Source: Aradus depressus (taxonomy: Eukaryota > Arthropoda > Insecta > Hemiptera > Aradidae). From it: DNA of 64,000 bases. The stretch lies in NCBI GenBank assembly GCA_963662175.1, contig OY759216.1:44657087-44721086 (forward strand), written 5' to 3'. Of the stretch, positions 32,059-43,085 are shown in pieces; positions within the stretch are counted from its first letter, which is position 1; every line of letters begins with the position of its first letter. A model generated the notes under the pieces. That model was not told where the DNA came from and did not search any database. It worked only from the letters and a program-made list of their open reading frames with translations. The position numbers and the translations under genes are program-made.

Positions 32059-33778
32059 CATAGGAAATCCTGAAATAGGGACAATAATTGGGTCTCACTA
32101 TAACGGTTAGTTAGGTTGAAGGATCAGAAGTAAATGCTCTCTGGGATGCCACAAGCTCCAATTAGGACGGTAAGCCATATCATTGATATGCAGCATTGTA
32201 CTGAGATCTCTCGGATATCTAGGATTACTGATACATACCACGCATTATTGTTTGAGTATTGCAACTGTTAGTTGTCTGGTCCTGCAACTCATTTAATGGG
32301 TTATTTTGGTTTCATACTACGTTGTTAGAAACCAGAAGTTTGCATTCAAATAATTCCTAAATAATCCCTAGGCATTCTACAGGAGGCATGAGCATGGATT
32401 CAGAATTAAATGACTTTACTAAAACCCATCTGGACTTACCGTATCCAGAGATGGGGTGTGATGTAAAAAAATACTAATTAAATATTGAAAGTTTCAGGAG
32501 AAAACAAAAAATGTTACTGAAATCAGACCTAAATTGACTTAATAAAAATCGTTACAAAAAAAAAATAGTAGAAAAAAACTCGTAACAATAGAAAGACACA
32601 CACATATTATATGAAATACAATTTTTTGAAGGTTTGAAATGACCTTTTGAAATCCATTTAACAATTTCTCCCGACCAAAACTGTTCCTTACTAAATTTTC
32701 AATCGCCTTTGTTTCTTCAGAGGTGGGTGTTCAGAAGTGGGACAACTCAAAAAACTCATTTTTGAGTTGTCATGTTCTTGTACAAGTTTTCACCCTCCTT
32801 CATATTCTGAACTCGGATAGCAGAAAATACAAAATTTAAGGCTTAAAATTATAACCTGTTATAGAATTTTCATTTTTTTTTCCAAATGTTCAGATTCAAA
32901 TGTGTTTTCTCAAAAATCAATAATACTGAGATATCCCACTTTTGAAATGGTGTATCGATGTATGTGATTTGGCGATAAGAGGTCTTTCTTATACCAACTA
33001 CGTTATTACGGATCACACTCCCTCTCCCACCCCCCTCTGAAAATCATTTCATACAGGCGATACTGGGTATATGAAATTCACTGTCAGAATGACGCTGTGA
33101 AACAAGAAACAGAAAAAACTTATGTTTTCCAAAAGATCCGAGCATCAGATGAAGTCAGACTTATGTAAATATTGTAACAAAGTTACTTCCGAACAACGCC
33201 GGATAACCAGCTAGTTAGTAATAAAATTGTACTGCATTGAGGTATTTAGGCTAATTTCTTGTTGTTAATCGCACTGTTTGTAAATTTTATTAAACATTTT
33301 TTGAAAAGAAAGCTTTTGATTGAATCTGACGTGTGAATTAACGTTGAAGAGGAGACTGAACTGGTGTGGTCTGGGGCTTGCCGAACGGGCATTGTGCCTA
33401 ATCCTAGGAGCTTAGGGGGAGCAAAGCGCTAAGTCCTCACGGCTTGCCCCAACTTGTAACCTCTAATAAAGTCCCGAGCCAGACTTACATTAGCTGAGCC
33501 ACTGACAGACTGAAACCTCTGTCTGTAACCCATGGGACCCTGTCTCTTTACTTGCTTCATTCTGGTTTGTGTACAGAATTACAAATGTTTACCTTCCAAA
33601 TAGAGTCTTAACTCTTCATCCTACAGATTATCCTGTTAATTTTATTATTATTATTTTTTGTTAGCTGTCTTGTTAAAGTCTCAACTCTGTTTGTAGGTCA
33701 TATAATTGCTCCATACACGACAAACACATAGCCCTCTTTCTCTTTTTCTTCTGCAAAGAAAAAGTGGTAACTTATTAC
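32059..33778. other. Mostly unassigned
   Basis: Holds a repeat-H fragment and, at 33160-33240, GCCGGATAACCAGCTAGT, which resembles the 3' terminus of some insect Helitrons (hairpin then CTAGT). 33340-33490 is GC-richer with no frame. Confidence 0.35.
32955..33075 (+). repeat. Repeat H fragment
   Basis: CTTTCTTATACCAACTACGT, GATCACACTCCCTCTCC and TTTCATACAGGCGATACTGG; relatives at 34385, 53435 and 57945. Confidence 0.45.
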
Positions 33779-34354
33779 CAGTGGTGGATTAACCAATAGG
33801 CAAACCTAGGCAGGTGCCTAGGGCCCCCGATGATAAAGAGGCCCCCGATGCTGAAGGCCCCAATGTCTAAAAAAAACAAAAAAAAACCTTGTCACTTTTA
33901 AAATGATTTTACACGCTTTTGGGAAAAATAATTCAGGTCAAATTTGACAAGGAATTTGACCCGAGTTATTGATGATAACGAATTGTTCTGCAGAACGTTC
34001 GTTTTCAGAGTTGAAACGAATGAAGGCTGGCCGAAGAGCTACTATGCAGCAAGAGCGACTAGATATGTTAAGTCTTCTTAGTATTGAATCCGACATTTTG
34101 AGAAATATTGATTTCGATGATGTGATCGATAAATTCAGCGAGTCGAAATGCAGGAGAAAGTGTGTATGAAGTCAATTTTACAGCGAATTGAAAATATTAT
34201 TCTTAAGAATTATAACTGTATCAATAAATTCATAAAAAAAATTGCTGAAAAGTTTTTGTTTTTATGGGAGGGGGGGGGGGGGGGGGGGGGTTAAAAATAG
34301 GGGGCCCCACATTTGCAATCACCTAGGGCCCCGCAGAAGCTTAATTCGCCACTG
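33779..34354 (+). mobile_element. hAT transposon, internally deleted, with intact 8-bp TSD
   Basis: Left end CAGTGGTGGATTAACC and right end (inverted) CAGTGGCGAATTAAGC are hAT-type terminal inverted repeats; both lead into GGGCCCC blocks. The 8-base duplication CTTATTAC flanks it at 33771-33778 and 34355-34362, perfect on both sides, which proves insertion. At 576 bp it keeps only the transposase C-terminus (33969-34169) and a variable G run, so it depends on an autonomous relative for movement. Confidence 0.92.
33969..34169 (+). pseudogene. hAT transposase C-terminal dimerisation domain
   Basis: Encodes NCSAERSFSELKRMKAGRRA then TMQQERLDMLSLLSIESDIL and RNIDFDDVIDKF. This is the hATC dimerisation domain of ZMYM1-like/Tip100-type hAT transposases; family proteins are roughly 600-800 residues. 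A stop lies just upstream (33957), so only the last 66 or so codons remain, yet they are undamaged, suggesting a recent insertion. It begins at TTG; there is no ATG at the fragment start and none is expected. Confidence 0.88.
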
Positions 34355-34384
34355 CTTATTACATTCCACGGAACGTAACTCGTG

Positions 34385-34515
34385 TGACCATAATAGGACA
34401 TTCTTGTACCAACCACATTTTTGCTGATCACTTGAGCCCTTTCCCTTCTCAAATTCATTTCGTACTGGCATTACTGCTGTTTTATTTGTTTTGAATCCAG
34501 TACTATCGAAGGGTA
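34385..34515 (+). repeat. Repeat H fragment
   Basis: GACATTCTTGTACCAACCAC, GATCACTTGAGCCC and TTCGTACTGGCATTACTGC; begins just after the hAT element. Confidence 0.5.
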
Positions 34516-34539
34516 CAAACCTATTGATGAGATAATAAT

Positions 34540-35580
34540 CGGTCAAAAATTGCGGAATTATATGTTTTCTGACCTCTAGATTCCAAATATGAAAAATAAC
34601 TCGGTCGTCTATGTTCGTCTGTGAGCAGATAACTCCCGGTAGAAAAAGTACAATGAACCTCTATAAGTCGAACATCAAGGGAGACGTCAAAAAATTCGAG
34701 TTATAGAGTTTTCGACTTATGGAGGATTTCGACAGGCGGATTTTGATTCGACTTGTAGAGGTTAAGATTCATTCTAACTAATTTTGAGTTAGAGAGGTGA
34801 AATAAATAAAAATTCAAGTTACAGAGGTAACAAACATATTTATATTTATTATAAATCAACATTATTTCAAAACATCCTTAAAATAAAAAATACGTAGTAT
34901 ATGTAGGTATTAAAAAAATCCAGTAATTTTTTTTTGCTTTAGATAATTGGTAATCCTATTTATTGTATACTCCTAAATTGTTTTCTAAGAAACAATGGTG
35001 TACATTGTCGGCAAATTCTTAAAGTTGGTAACTTATTTTTCTTCGAGCTATAGAGGTAATAAGTTTCAAATAATCGAGTTGTAAAGGTTGTAAACATTGC
35101 TATGTTCGAGATACCTACAGATTTTTTTTTTCGAGTTATAGAGGGAAAATATGTACCAAAATGGCTTGTAGGGACTCACTGATTATTTCAACTAATAGAG
35201 GGTTGAGATTTCGAGTAATGGAGGTTTTGGGGCTTGAAGGAAAAGGAACAAAACGTTTTTCGAGTTTTGGAGGTTTTCGACTTATCGAGGTTCGACTTAA
35301 AGTGGTTCTACTTTATATTTGACGCCAGAACCTTCCAAAGACGACACCTATAGATTTTCAGCCAAATCGGCCAAAGAAAAGGAGGGATTAGGGAGAGAAC
35401 TCAAACACTTTAATAACTGCAGATGTAATGAATGTATCGATACAAATTTTAGTATCAAGATTTAGTAAGTCAACTATTGAATATTAGCACAAACGGTCGA
35501 CTGCTTTTGGAGGGACAGCAAAAAGTGAATTGATTAATTCGCTCTGGGGAAGTTCATTGCGGGTGATTCACTGACGATTT
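34540..35580 (-). repeat. Repeat A split by the pogo-like element
   Basis: Left piece 34540-34650, right piece 35314-35580; the hairpin end (TGCGGGTGATTCACTG) is at the right. The two pieces are continuous with the consensus once the 663-bp insert is ignored. Confidence 0.7.
34651..35313. mobile_element. pogo/Tigger-like MITE nested in repeat A
   Basis: Left CAATGAACCTCTATAAGTCG, right (inverted) AAGTAGAACCACTTTAAGTC, matching the CAGTAGAACCTC-type ends of pogo-like Tc1/mariner elements, with TA on each side (34649-34650, 35314-35315). The interior repeats diverged copies of a motif like TTCGAGTTATAGAGGT ten or more times. It interrupts the minus-strand repeat-A copy at 34540-35580. Confidence 0.75.
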
Positions 35581-36095
35581 GCCCTGGAGACTTGGTCCCG
35601 GACCTAATACAAATCCCCTACATACAGATTACGGTCATTAGTTGAATGATACAATGGACGATGGGAGCTGTCCTGGAAATATTACGATGGGGACCAGAAC
35701 ACCCAATGATAAGAGTGAAATTCGATACAGTTAGTTGACAATAGCTCAGCGGGCAAGTAATCGAATCTTGGAACCATATCTATAGGAGAGGGGGACTCTC
35801 CCAAATATCTGAAGGGGCCAATCAGCGTTAAACTGTTTATGAGGGGACCTTACCCCCCCTAATTCAATTAACAGGGGGTTGGGGGGGTTCCAACATTTGG
35901 GATCAGGCCCCCAATGACTGGACCAACATAAATATACCAATTAACATCCCTTATCTGAATCCAAATAGAGTAATGTAAACATTGAAATGAGGTAATCGTT
36001 CAATTTCAATAAATGAAATTCAATCTTCATTTGGACAATGGAAATTTTCCGTATATCCAAGTTTTTTTTGAGTGCCGCAAAATTTCAATACAAAA
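35581..36095. other. Unassigned
   Basis: A local inverted pair ACCCCCCC / GGGGTTGGGGGGGT near 35855-35895; otherwise nothing recognised. Confidence 0.4.
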
Positions 36096-36640
36096 TTTTT
36101 CGGTTATTCACCGGCAATGTACTTCCCCAGCAAGAGTTATTTAAGTAATAAAGTTTTAGCTCTACCTCCATATGTCTCAGTGGTAAGCGAGCTTGCTTAC
36201 TGAGATCAAGGTCGCGGATTCAAGGTCCGGCCCAGGCCCTTAGTTTATTTTTTCCTTCGGATGGGACGCTAAGCGATGATCCCGTACCTGTGAGATGTCA
36301 GGTACTCGTTAAAAACCCCTACCCTAAGTGAATAAAAATTTATGGTATACAAAATTTAGGACTCCCACAGTACAGTCAGGCTCATCAGAGTGACGAAAGA
36401 GCTCTCTGGTAGTAGGCGATATGAGCTTGTAGTTAAAGCCCGGGCATAGAGGTTACTGAATCATACTAAAATGTGTGTCAATATATTCATTACATCGACA
36501 GTTATAAGGGTTTTTCAGTCGAGTCCTCTCCTCTGATCTCTTCCCTTTTGCCGATTTTGCATATATAAAATGTCGTGTCGACATATTCATTCAATCGGGA
36601 GTTATCATGTTCACATACAAAAAAAGATTTTTGGTAACAG
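36096..36640 (+). repeat. Repeat A split by SINE-1
   Basis: TTCACCGGCAATGTACTTCC at 36108-36130, interrupted by SINE-1 (36170-36450), and resuming TACTAAAATGTGTGTCAATA to the ATCGGGAGTTATCATGTTCA block. Confidence 0.68.
36170..36450 (+). mobile_element. SINE-1 inside repeat A
   Basis: CATATGTCTCAGTGGTAAGC head, TTCAAGGTCCGGCCCAGGCC B-box region, end AAAGCCCGGGCAT. Lacks the pentamer tail. Confidence 0.78.
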
Positions 36641-36957
36641 TTGCCGGTACGGTGAAGAAAGAAAACCACAGAACGATTGAGCCTTTTTCCAAATGTGTAA
36701 GCATAATAGTCCGCGAAGGGTTGAAGAGAGGTTATTAAAAAATTAATTAAAGGTGTTAAAACAGACATTTTATATGGTTAGCAAACTTATTTTTTGTTTT
36801 CAAAAACCTTTTTTGAGAAATCTTATGATAAAAAATGTATCTTTTCTACAGAAAAAAGAAAAAAATCATAGCACCCGCCTTGGTTACAATCCGAATTTTA
36901 TCAAAGTCCTCCACCAATATTAAGTTATATCGTAATTACTTTTGTTTAATTTAATGA

Positions 36958-37219
36958 GGGCGCCTGTAGCTCAGTGGTATGCGTGCTCGCCTTCTGAGCT
37001 CAAGGTCGTGGGTTCGAAACCCGAGCGAGGCCCATAGTTTATTTTATCTGGGAGGTAAAATAAACTTAAGCACGCCGTCCTTCGGATGGGACGTTATACG
37101 ATGTCAGGTACTCGTTAAGGGCTCATGTCCACCATAGTGACGAAAGAGCGCTCTGGTAGTAGGCGATATGACCTCGTAGTTAAAGCATGGGCATGAGTCA
37201 TAAAACCTAACCTAACCTA
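36958..37219 (+). mobile_element. SINE-1, internal deletion
   Basis: Best-preserved tRNA-like head in the window (GGGCGCCTGTAGCTCAGTGG, B box GGGTTCGAAACCC). About 80 bases of the body are missing between GTTAAG and GGCTCATG. Tail has three AACCT units. Confidence 0.9.
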
Positions 37220-37864
37220 TACTAAGATTTTATATCGGTTGATATTTATGTTTTATAAGCTATTCTGATGTACAAAATTGTATGATGTTATCCATATGCT
37301 ATGGTTCAACGGGAATATTATTAAAAAAATAACATCTCGAGTAGTTATTCTTCATTTTTTATTACAATGCCTTATATATTTGATACACTTGAGAGAGAAA
37401 AAAGTAATGTAACAAAAAATTAGATTTTCTTTTATAAAAATTTGATTATGTGTTGTGTTAGAAGAATATGACAATATTCTAGAATATGTTTTTCTCCAAT
37501 TTTCATTCTTGTTATCATGACTGGCAAAACAACAAGTTGCTCAACCAAGTTGGTTAAAGTTGTACGAAGGAAAATAAAAAAATCGAACCTGTTTTCCCAG
37601 GGTAGCTCTGGAGGAGAGGCGAGGAGGACCCCTCTTGGGAAATGAATACACAACAACGACTCTGACTGTTGGTGAAATAAAAGGTGGTTTTTAATTGCCA
37701 TACGGATTGTTGAGGTGGCTCTCGGTAGATTGCTTCTCGTTCTACTGCATGTAATTACCAGAAGAGTACTCCAGATGTCATTGATCAAGGGGGTACCTTC
37801 TTAATTGAACCAAGGATCTGTCCTCTGCAATGGTCTTGGAGAAATTATCTGGTGCTCGCGAGTA
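37220..37864. other. Unassigned
   Basis: A 118-codon minus-strand open frame (37432-37788) has no recognised domain and ordinary AT-rich codon use; not called a gene. Confidence 0.4.
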
Positions 37865-37966
37865 TAAAAAATAATAATAATATTTATTTCAGTTAAACCG
37901 TAACATAGTAATTAGATACGTCATACATTTTATTTATTTTTTTAAATTTATTATTATCATTTTATG
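37865..37966 (-). repeat. Repeat F 3' end
   Basis: ATAATAATAATATTTATTTC and GTTAAACCGTAAC read as the inverted 3' end of repeat F, truncated at the foldback. Confidence 0.5.
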
Positions 37967-39232
37967 TATGGGTAATTCCATGCCAACTCGACATGGCATG
38001 ACACATGACCACCTCGGTTCATTGAAAATGAGTGATTTTCAGGTAGAAGGCATCAACATAAGTCCAAAAATGCATTAAAATAATTGATCACTACTTGGCA
38101 ACGGCGTTTTTTTTTAAATGTAAATTTTATGCTTTTTGAAGTACGATTTTTTTATATTTCGTTTAAAATGACTAATTCGTTTTAAATCAAATGAAAAAAA
38201 CATGTTTCATATAGGATTTTCGACGTAGATTAGGAACCTCGCGTCAAAAGGTTGATTTTTGCCAAACCAAACCCCCAAAAATGGCAATAATTGAAAAAAT
38301 CGATAAATTTGAATACCTCAAAAACTTATGCCTAAAAAAATTTTTCTATACCGCCATTCTACTTCTATGGAGTCATACTAAGCTGCCAATATCAAATTTT
38401 TTTGGAGAATCACATTGACTGATTTTAAAATGTAAATAACCGAATTTTTAATCAATATATAAAGCTTTTTTTGTGGTTGTACTTTAAATATGCTGCTTTT
38501 ATTGAAATATAATTTTGTAACTTATTAAAATTATAACTAAATAAAATTGTATAAAAAAATTCATTACCAACAAAATTATTTGAACATGAATTTAATTCCT
38601 GGCATTTCATATGAAAAGTGTATTTTGTTTTTCGATTAAAGAGCGTAAAAATATATTTCGAAAAGACCAAAAATCTATTTTGTTTTATTATATGGGTGAA
38701 AGTTATGGTTATTTAAAGTACAACCACAAAAAAAGCTTTATATGCTGATTAAAAATTAGGTTATTTACATTTTAAAATCAGTCAATGTGATTATCCAAAA
38801 AAATTTGATATTGGCAGCTTAGTATGACTCCATAGGAGTAGAATGGCGGTATAGAAAACATTTTTTAGGCATAAGTTTTTGAGATATTCAAATTCATCGA
38901 TTTTTTGAATTATTGCCAATTTTGGGGGTTTGGTTTGGCAAAAATCAATTTTCTGACGCGATATTCGTAATCTACGTCTAAACTACTATAAGAAACACGC
39001 TTTTTTCATTTGATTTAAAACGAATAAGTCATTTTAAACGAAATATAAAAAAATCGTACTTCAAAACGCATTTTAAAAAAACCGCCATTACCAAGTAGTG
39101 ATCAATTATTTCCAATTATTTTAAAGCATTTTTGGACTTATGTTGATGCCTTCTGTCTTAAAATCACTCATTTTCAATGATCCGAGGTGGTCACGTGTCA
39201 TGCCATGTCGAGTTGGCATGGAATTACCCGTA
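37967..39232. mobile_element. 1.27-kb foldback element with about 520-bp inverted arms
   Basis: Left arm 37967-38490 and right arm 38710-39232 are inverted copies (small indels and roughly one mismatch per 10-15 bases), with a 219-bp AT-rich spacer. The ends read TGGGTAATTCCATGCC. Each terminus also has its own small palindrome around CCATGCCAACTCGACATGG. No coding frame is seen. Repeat-F fragments flank it in opposite orientation (37865-37966 minus, 39233-39690 plus). A diverged relative lies at 56630-57350. Confidence 0.85.
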
Positions 39233-39690
39233 TTTTTTATTCTTATTTATTGATTCATACTTCTTAACTTATTGATTACATTTTTTTTATTTATTCATTT
39301 ATATTTGTTTAATAGATATATTTTTTTTATATTTGTTATTTTTATTGATAAAAAACTTCCTGAAGACTTATAAAAAAATATTTATCTTAATTTGTATCAA
39401 ATTAAAAAATGTATACACTGTATTATTTTTATTATTATTTTTTTTTTATACTTCTATATTTTCAAGTATTTATTTATTACTTTTCATTCATTTCATTTTA
39501 TTTTTCTAATAGTATTGTTATTACTAATCGTAATATGATTATTACATATTATGTGTGTCAGACTAAAATAGTTATGGCTGCTCATGAAGTAGTAGTAGCA
39601 TTTATCTAAGCTATCTCGATATATACATTCTTATGACCTATCGAATTACCATGTTTTCGTTTAACGGAGAAAAATATTATTATTAAACTT
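39233..39690 (+). repeat. Repeat F copy beside the foldback
   Basis: Shares TATTGTTATTACTAATC, a CTATCTCGATATATACATTC block and an AAATATTATTATTA tail with 4780-5135. The motif region is decayed (TCCTGAAGACTTATAAAAAA). Confidence 0.55.
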
Positions 39691-39832
39691 CTGTTCTTTA
39701 AGTTATTATTTAACAACTCTCCTTACACACAATATCAAAGAAAATATTATTATTATAAATCAAAATAGCATTAAATATGCATAAACCGATTAAATCATAG
39801 TTAATATAAGCCATATATGAGATAAAAATGTA

Positions 39833-39930
39833 CTTGAGCACGCCGTCCTTCGGATGGAACGTTAAGTGATTATCCCCAGCCAGCACGATGTCAGGTACTC
39901 GTTAAGGATCCCTACCTTAGGTAACTAGAT
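39833..39930 (+). mobile_element. SINE-1 body fragment
   Basis: TTGAGCACGCCGTCCTTCGG and CGATGTCAGGTACTCGTTAA. Confidence 0.72.
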
Positions 39931-40166
39931 CAAATTTCTAGAATAACAGCCCCTTTCATTGATTGGTTTGACAGATTGGTTTGAACAGGAATGACCAATG
40001 GCAAGAGAGTTCCGAACATAAACAGCCAATGTAATTATTGGGTTTTTGTGACGTTGGTCATCTCTGCTAAAGAAACTGCAATTGCTTCGATATTATATAC
40101 CTGTAGATTCGATTCTAATTTTAAACTCCTATGTTATTAGTGTAGAATACTAATAATAATCAACAA

Positions 40167-40472
40167 GAGCGCCGGCAGATCAAACGTAGCGTGTTAGCCT
40201 ACTGAAGCTCAAGATAGCGGTCTTGGAACCCTGGCGAGGCCCTTAGGTTTTTTATTTGGGAGGTGTAAAAACCTTGAGCCTTCGGATGGGACGTTAAGCG
40301 TTGGTCCCGAGCCTATACGATGTCAGGTACTCGTTGAAGACCCCTACTCAAGTTAATTGAAGAATTAGAGTAGGCAAAATTTAGGACTCCGATAGTAGAG
40401 TCGGGCTCATGTCCACCATGTGTGTGACAAAAGAGCGCTCTGGTAGTAGGTGATATGACCACGCAGTTAAAG
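40167..40472 (+). mobile_element. SINE-1, diverged head
   Basis: GAGCGCCGGCAGATCAAACG; the B box is damaged (GGTCTTGGAACCC). The body and the GAGCGCTCTGGTAGTAGGTG end are intact. Confidence 0.75.
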
Positions 40473-40773
40473 TACACAGATATGCCAATATATCTTTTTC
40501 TGTTCTTCGCCTCTTTTCAAGCTACTAGAATAGGACTTCTCGTTGTTAGATCTTCGGACATACCGGAGTTTGTAATGCCGCTGCTCGTTCATTCTATGAG
40601 GATCACTATTGAATATTGTACCGTCCGTCTGCATCACTCAAATGATTGCAGAACTGTGCCTGAAGTAAAAGCATGTCCTAATTGCTGTTCGAATTGAGTG
40701 GCGCTTGGTTGATTGCCCCTCTTCCATTTGAGTTGGGTTGGGGATCTCTGCTATAATTACCGTAGGAGAGTCC

Positions 40774-40971
40774 TCAAGATAATTTGGGGGGTGGCACGCC
40801 CTCTCCCGCCCTACCAGATGTGACTGATCTAGGATCGGCCCTTAATTGAACCGAACCCATGCTGCTATCAGCCTCCCGATGTACAGGGCTAATATCTGAC
40901 TCAAACCATCGATGTATAATATCTTCTTGCAGCAGCGATTCTGACATCGACATCGATTTTCTAACGTTCAC
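40774..40971 (-). other. Open segment of unknown nature
   Basis: Open for 65 codons with balanced base composition (SESLLQEDIIHRWFE, then SDISPVHREADSSM). Not recognised, no splice sites checked convincingly, and not part of a repeat seen elsewhere in the window. Could be a coding exon, transposon scrap or chance. Confidence 0.15.
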
Positions 40972-41207
40972 GTTTTATTAGTATTTTAATAACAATTTTG
41001 GGTCAATTTATCAGATTTGTGTGTTTAGGTCTCTACATGATTGATGACTACATCTTGGTTTATTAATTTAAATTATCATATTTTATCAATAATAAGTTAA
41101 GCAGCGAGAAGCAATGTCAGTAAATATTGATAAGCGAGAAGAAGGAGTTTCATCATTAGAAGTTGGTATTATTTCGGTGAATTATGTTTTTATTTAGTAG
41201 AACTTCA

Positions 41208-41545
41208 GTTTATATTCACTTCCCCAGCTGTATGAAGTATAGGGGAAATTATGTAATGGAAGAGAAATTCGATGCAGAGATTTCAACGGAATTTCATGTT
41301 TTTCAACCTCCTGACTCTGAAAATAAAAAAATAAAAGTTGTCCGGCTCTGTTTTTGAGCACGATAACTCCTGATAGAATGAATGTATCAACACAAACTTC
41401 AGAAGCCACTATCTAACTCAAATATTGAGTTTTAACCCGAATGGTCGATTGACTTTGAACGGGAGCGCGGAAATGTAATTGATTAACTCATGTTGGGGAA
41501 GTACATAGCCAGTGATTCATTGACAACTTTTTTTTTTTGTTACTG
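41208..41545 (-). repeat. Repeat A, internally shortened
   Basis: Both terminal hairpins are present but only about 340 bp; the C-run half is missing, a clean internal deletion derivative. Confidence 0.72.
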
Positions 41546-41639
41546 CGATTGATTCAATTCAACTCGGGGGCTCTCACTCAGGGTCTGTTAAAAGTTTTTT
41601 CTTTGTTCTTCTGCCAAATCGTAACATTTTTTGACTAAA

Positions 41640-41965
41640 TACAGCTCATAAACCACATGCGGACAGTCGAAGATGTTCCTGTAGGGACTACATAGTGTTG
41701 GGGGATACGGGGATGGGATCCTGAACTTCTAATAGCGAGCTTCGGCGACAGACAGGATTCCTCTAGAGCACGGTCCGTTAAATAGAACTTCATATTATAG
41801 AAGTCAAGGACAGTTCCATCTGTGACAGTTGTGGAGAAGAAAACGAGACGGCAGCTGGGTAGATGCTCAGACGAGATTTTACATTTTTGGTAGAGAAGAT
41901 TTTAGAAGTTTAGAGCACGAGAGTATATTGCTAAGGAACCTGGAAGACTAGTTCCTTCTTGAAGG
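41640..41965 (+). pseudogene. Non-LTR ORF2 C-terminal remnant
   Basis: Frame at about 41808-41860 reads DSSICDSCGEENETAA, the C-x2-C-G-E-E-x-E-T-A start of the terminal zinc-knuckle of jockey-type ORF2. The His and final Cys are lost to a stop and drift. Upstream GDRQDSS and downstream EKILEV sequence fits the same region in mixed frames. A 151-bp tandem duplication begins at 41970. Confidence 0.6.
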
Positions 41966-41969
41966 TCTT

Positions 41970-42271
41970 GGTATCTTCAGATCCAGACAAGACAAGATGG
42001 AAGGCCAGTACCTTCATGTAGATGAGGAGAAGGGCCCATATCCTGAGGTACTTAGTCCCATGTTACGGCTCCATATCCATCCTGCGCCTGCAGTGCTGCG
42101 GCCGCTGAGTCCAGCCTCCTGGTGTCTTCAGAACCAGTCAAGACAAGATGGAAGGCCAGTTCCTTCATGTAGATGAGGAGAAGGGCCCATATCCTGAGGT
42201 ACTTAGTCCCATGTTACGGCTCCATATCCATCCTGCGCCTGCAGTGCTGCGGCCGCTGAGTCCAGCCTCCT
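41970..42271 (+). repeat. Tandem duplication of 151 bp
   Basis: Copies 41970-42120 and 42121-42271 differ at only a handful of positions near the start (GGTATCTTCAGATCC / GGTGTCTTCAGAACC). Unusually GC-rich for this window, including CAGTGCTGCGGCCGCTGAGT. Recent event in a retrotransposon remnant region. Confidence 0.9.
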
Positions 42272-42471
42272 TACTTGTTGGTAGCTCCCCTTCCCATCCT
42301 CTCCCCCACCACACTGACAATGAGTGATTCACTCCCTATCATTACTATAATTGTATTTCTTGTGGTAGGCACTTCACTTATTTTCCTCGCCGAGTTCTGC
42401 TTCATTTAACTGTCCCCTCGTTATGGCTAATTTCTTTTCAAGTGTCCACCGTTACTGTGTTTTATTGATTT

Positions 42472-42918
42472 AAGGGATGGGCGATAGTCGATAGTAGATA
42501 ATTTATGACTACCAATAGGATAGTCCAAGTGACTATCGATATAATTTTTTTAAGTGTTTTCGAACTTTAATTAATGTGTTAAAATTCTTTTCTTCCAAGT
42601 GTTATACCTACTTAATGCGATTATTTTCGACAGAAAATGTTATATCCATAAAATAAAAGTTCGATTTGAAAGAAAAATTACGTATTCAATTGATATTTTT
42701 ATTCTCCTTTCACCCTCCATAACTAGGAATAATTTAAATTAGGTAGATGTACATGAAAAAAATAAAATAAGATAATCATATTATAATGAAAAATTGGAAT
42801 TGGAAAGTATTTTGCATGAAAAGCATCAACTTACTGTATTATCGACACTATCGATATTTTTCCACCGATTGCATCGGACTATCGATATTCGCTTACTATC
42901 GATTATCACCCATCCCTA
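42472..42918. mobile_element. Non-autonomous hAT-like element with 8-bp TSD
   Basis: Left AAGGGATGGGCGATAGTCGA, right (inverted) TAGGGATGGGTGATAATCGA. Flanked by a perfect 8-base duplication ATTGATTT at 42464-42471 and 42919-42926. Both ends carry several short ATCGATA-type palindromic motifs (CGATAGTCGATAG), which may be subterminal binding sites. No coding content. 447 bp. Confidence 0.88.
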
Positions 42919-42964
42919 ATTGATTTCCTGTGTTCACTTTTTTTTGCCCATCCAAGTTTATTCT

Positions 42965-43085
42965 CATAGGATTCAGCCTTTAACAAGGGTCTAACATCGT
43001 AACAGGCTCGGGACCATCCCTTAACGTCCCATTCGTAGGTCGGCGTGCTCAAGGGTTTTTTGACGTCCCAGATAAAAAAAACCTA
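42965..43085 (-). mobile_element. SINE-1 body fragment
   Basis: CAGGCTCGGGACCATCCCTT and GTCGGCGTGCTCAAGG. Confidence 0.7.

Noticed and set aside
36958..37032. tRNA-like sequence with A and B boxes
   Set aside because: Continues into SINE-1 body and tail like 20 other copies; the anticodon arm does not fold as a functional tRNA.
37201..37219. Interstitial telomere array (CCTAA)n
   Set aside because: Only three units, always at SINE-1 ends; it is a SINE tail, not a telomere or fusion site.
37432..37788. 118-codon minus-strand frame
   Set aside because: No recognised motif, no start context or conservation visible.
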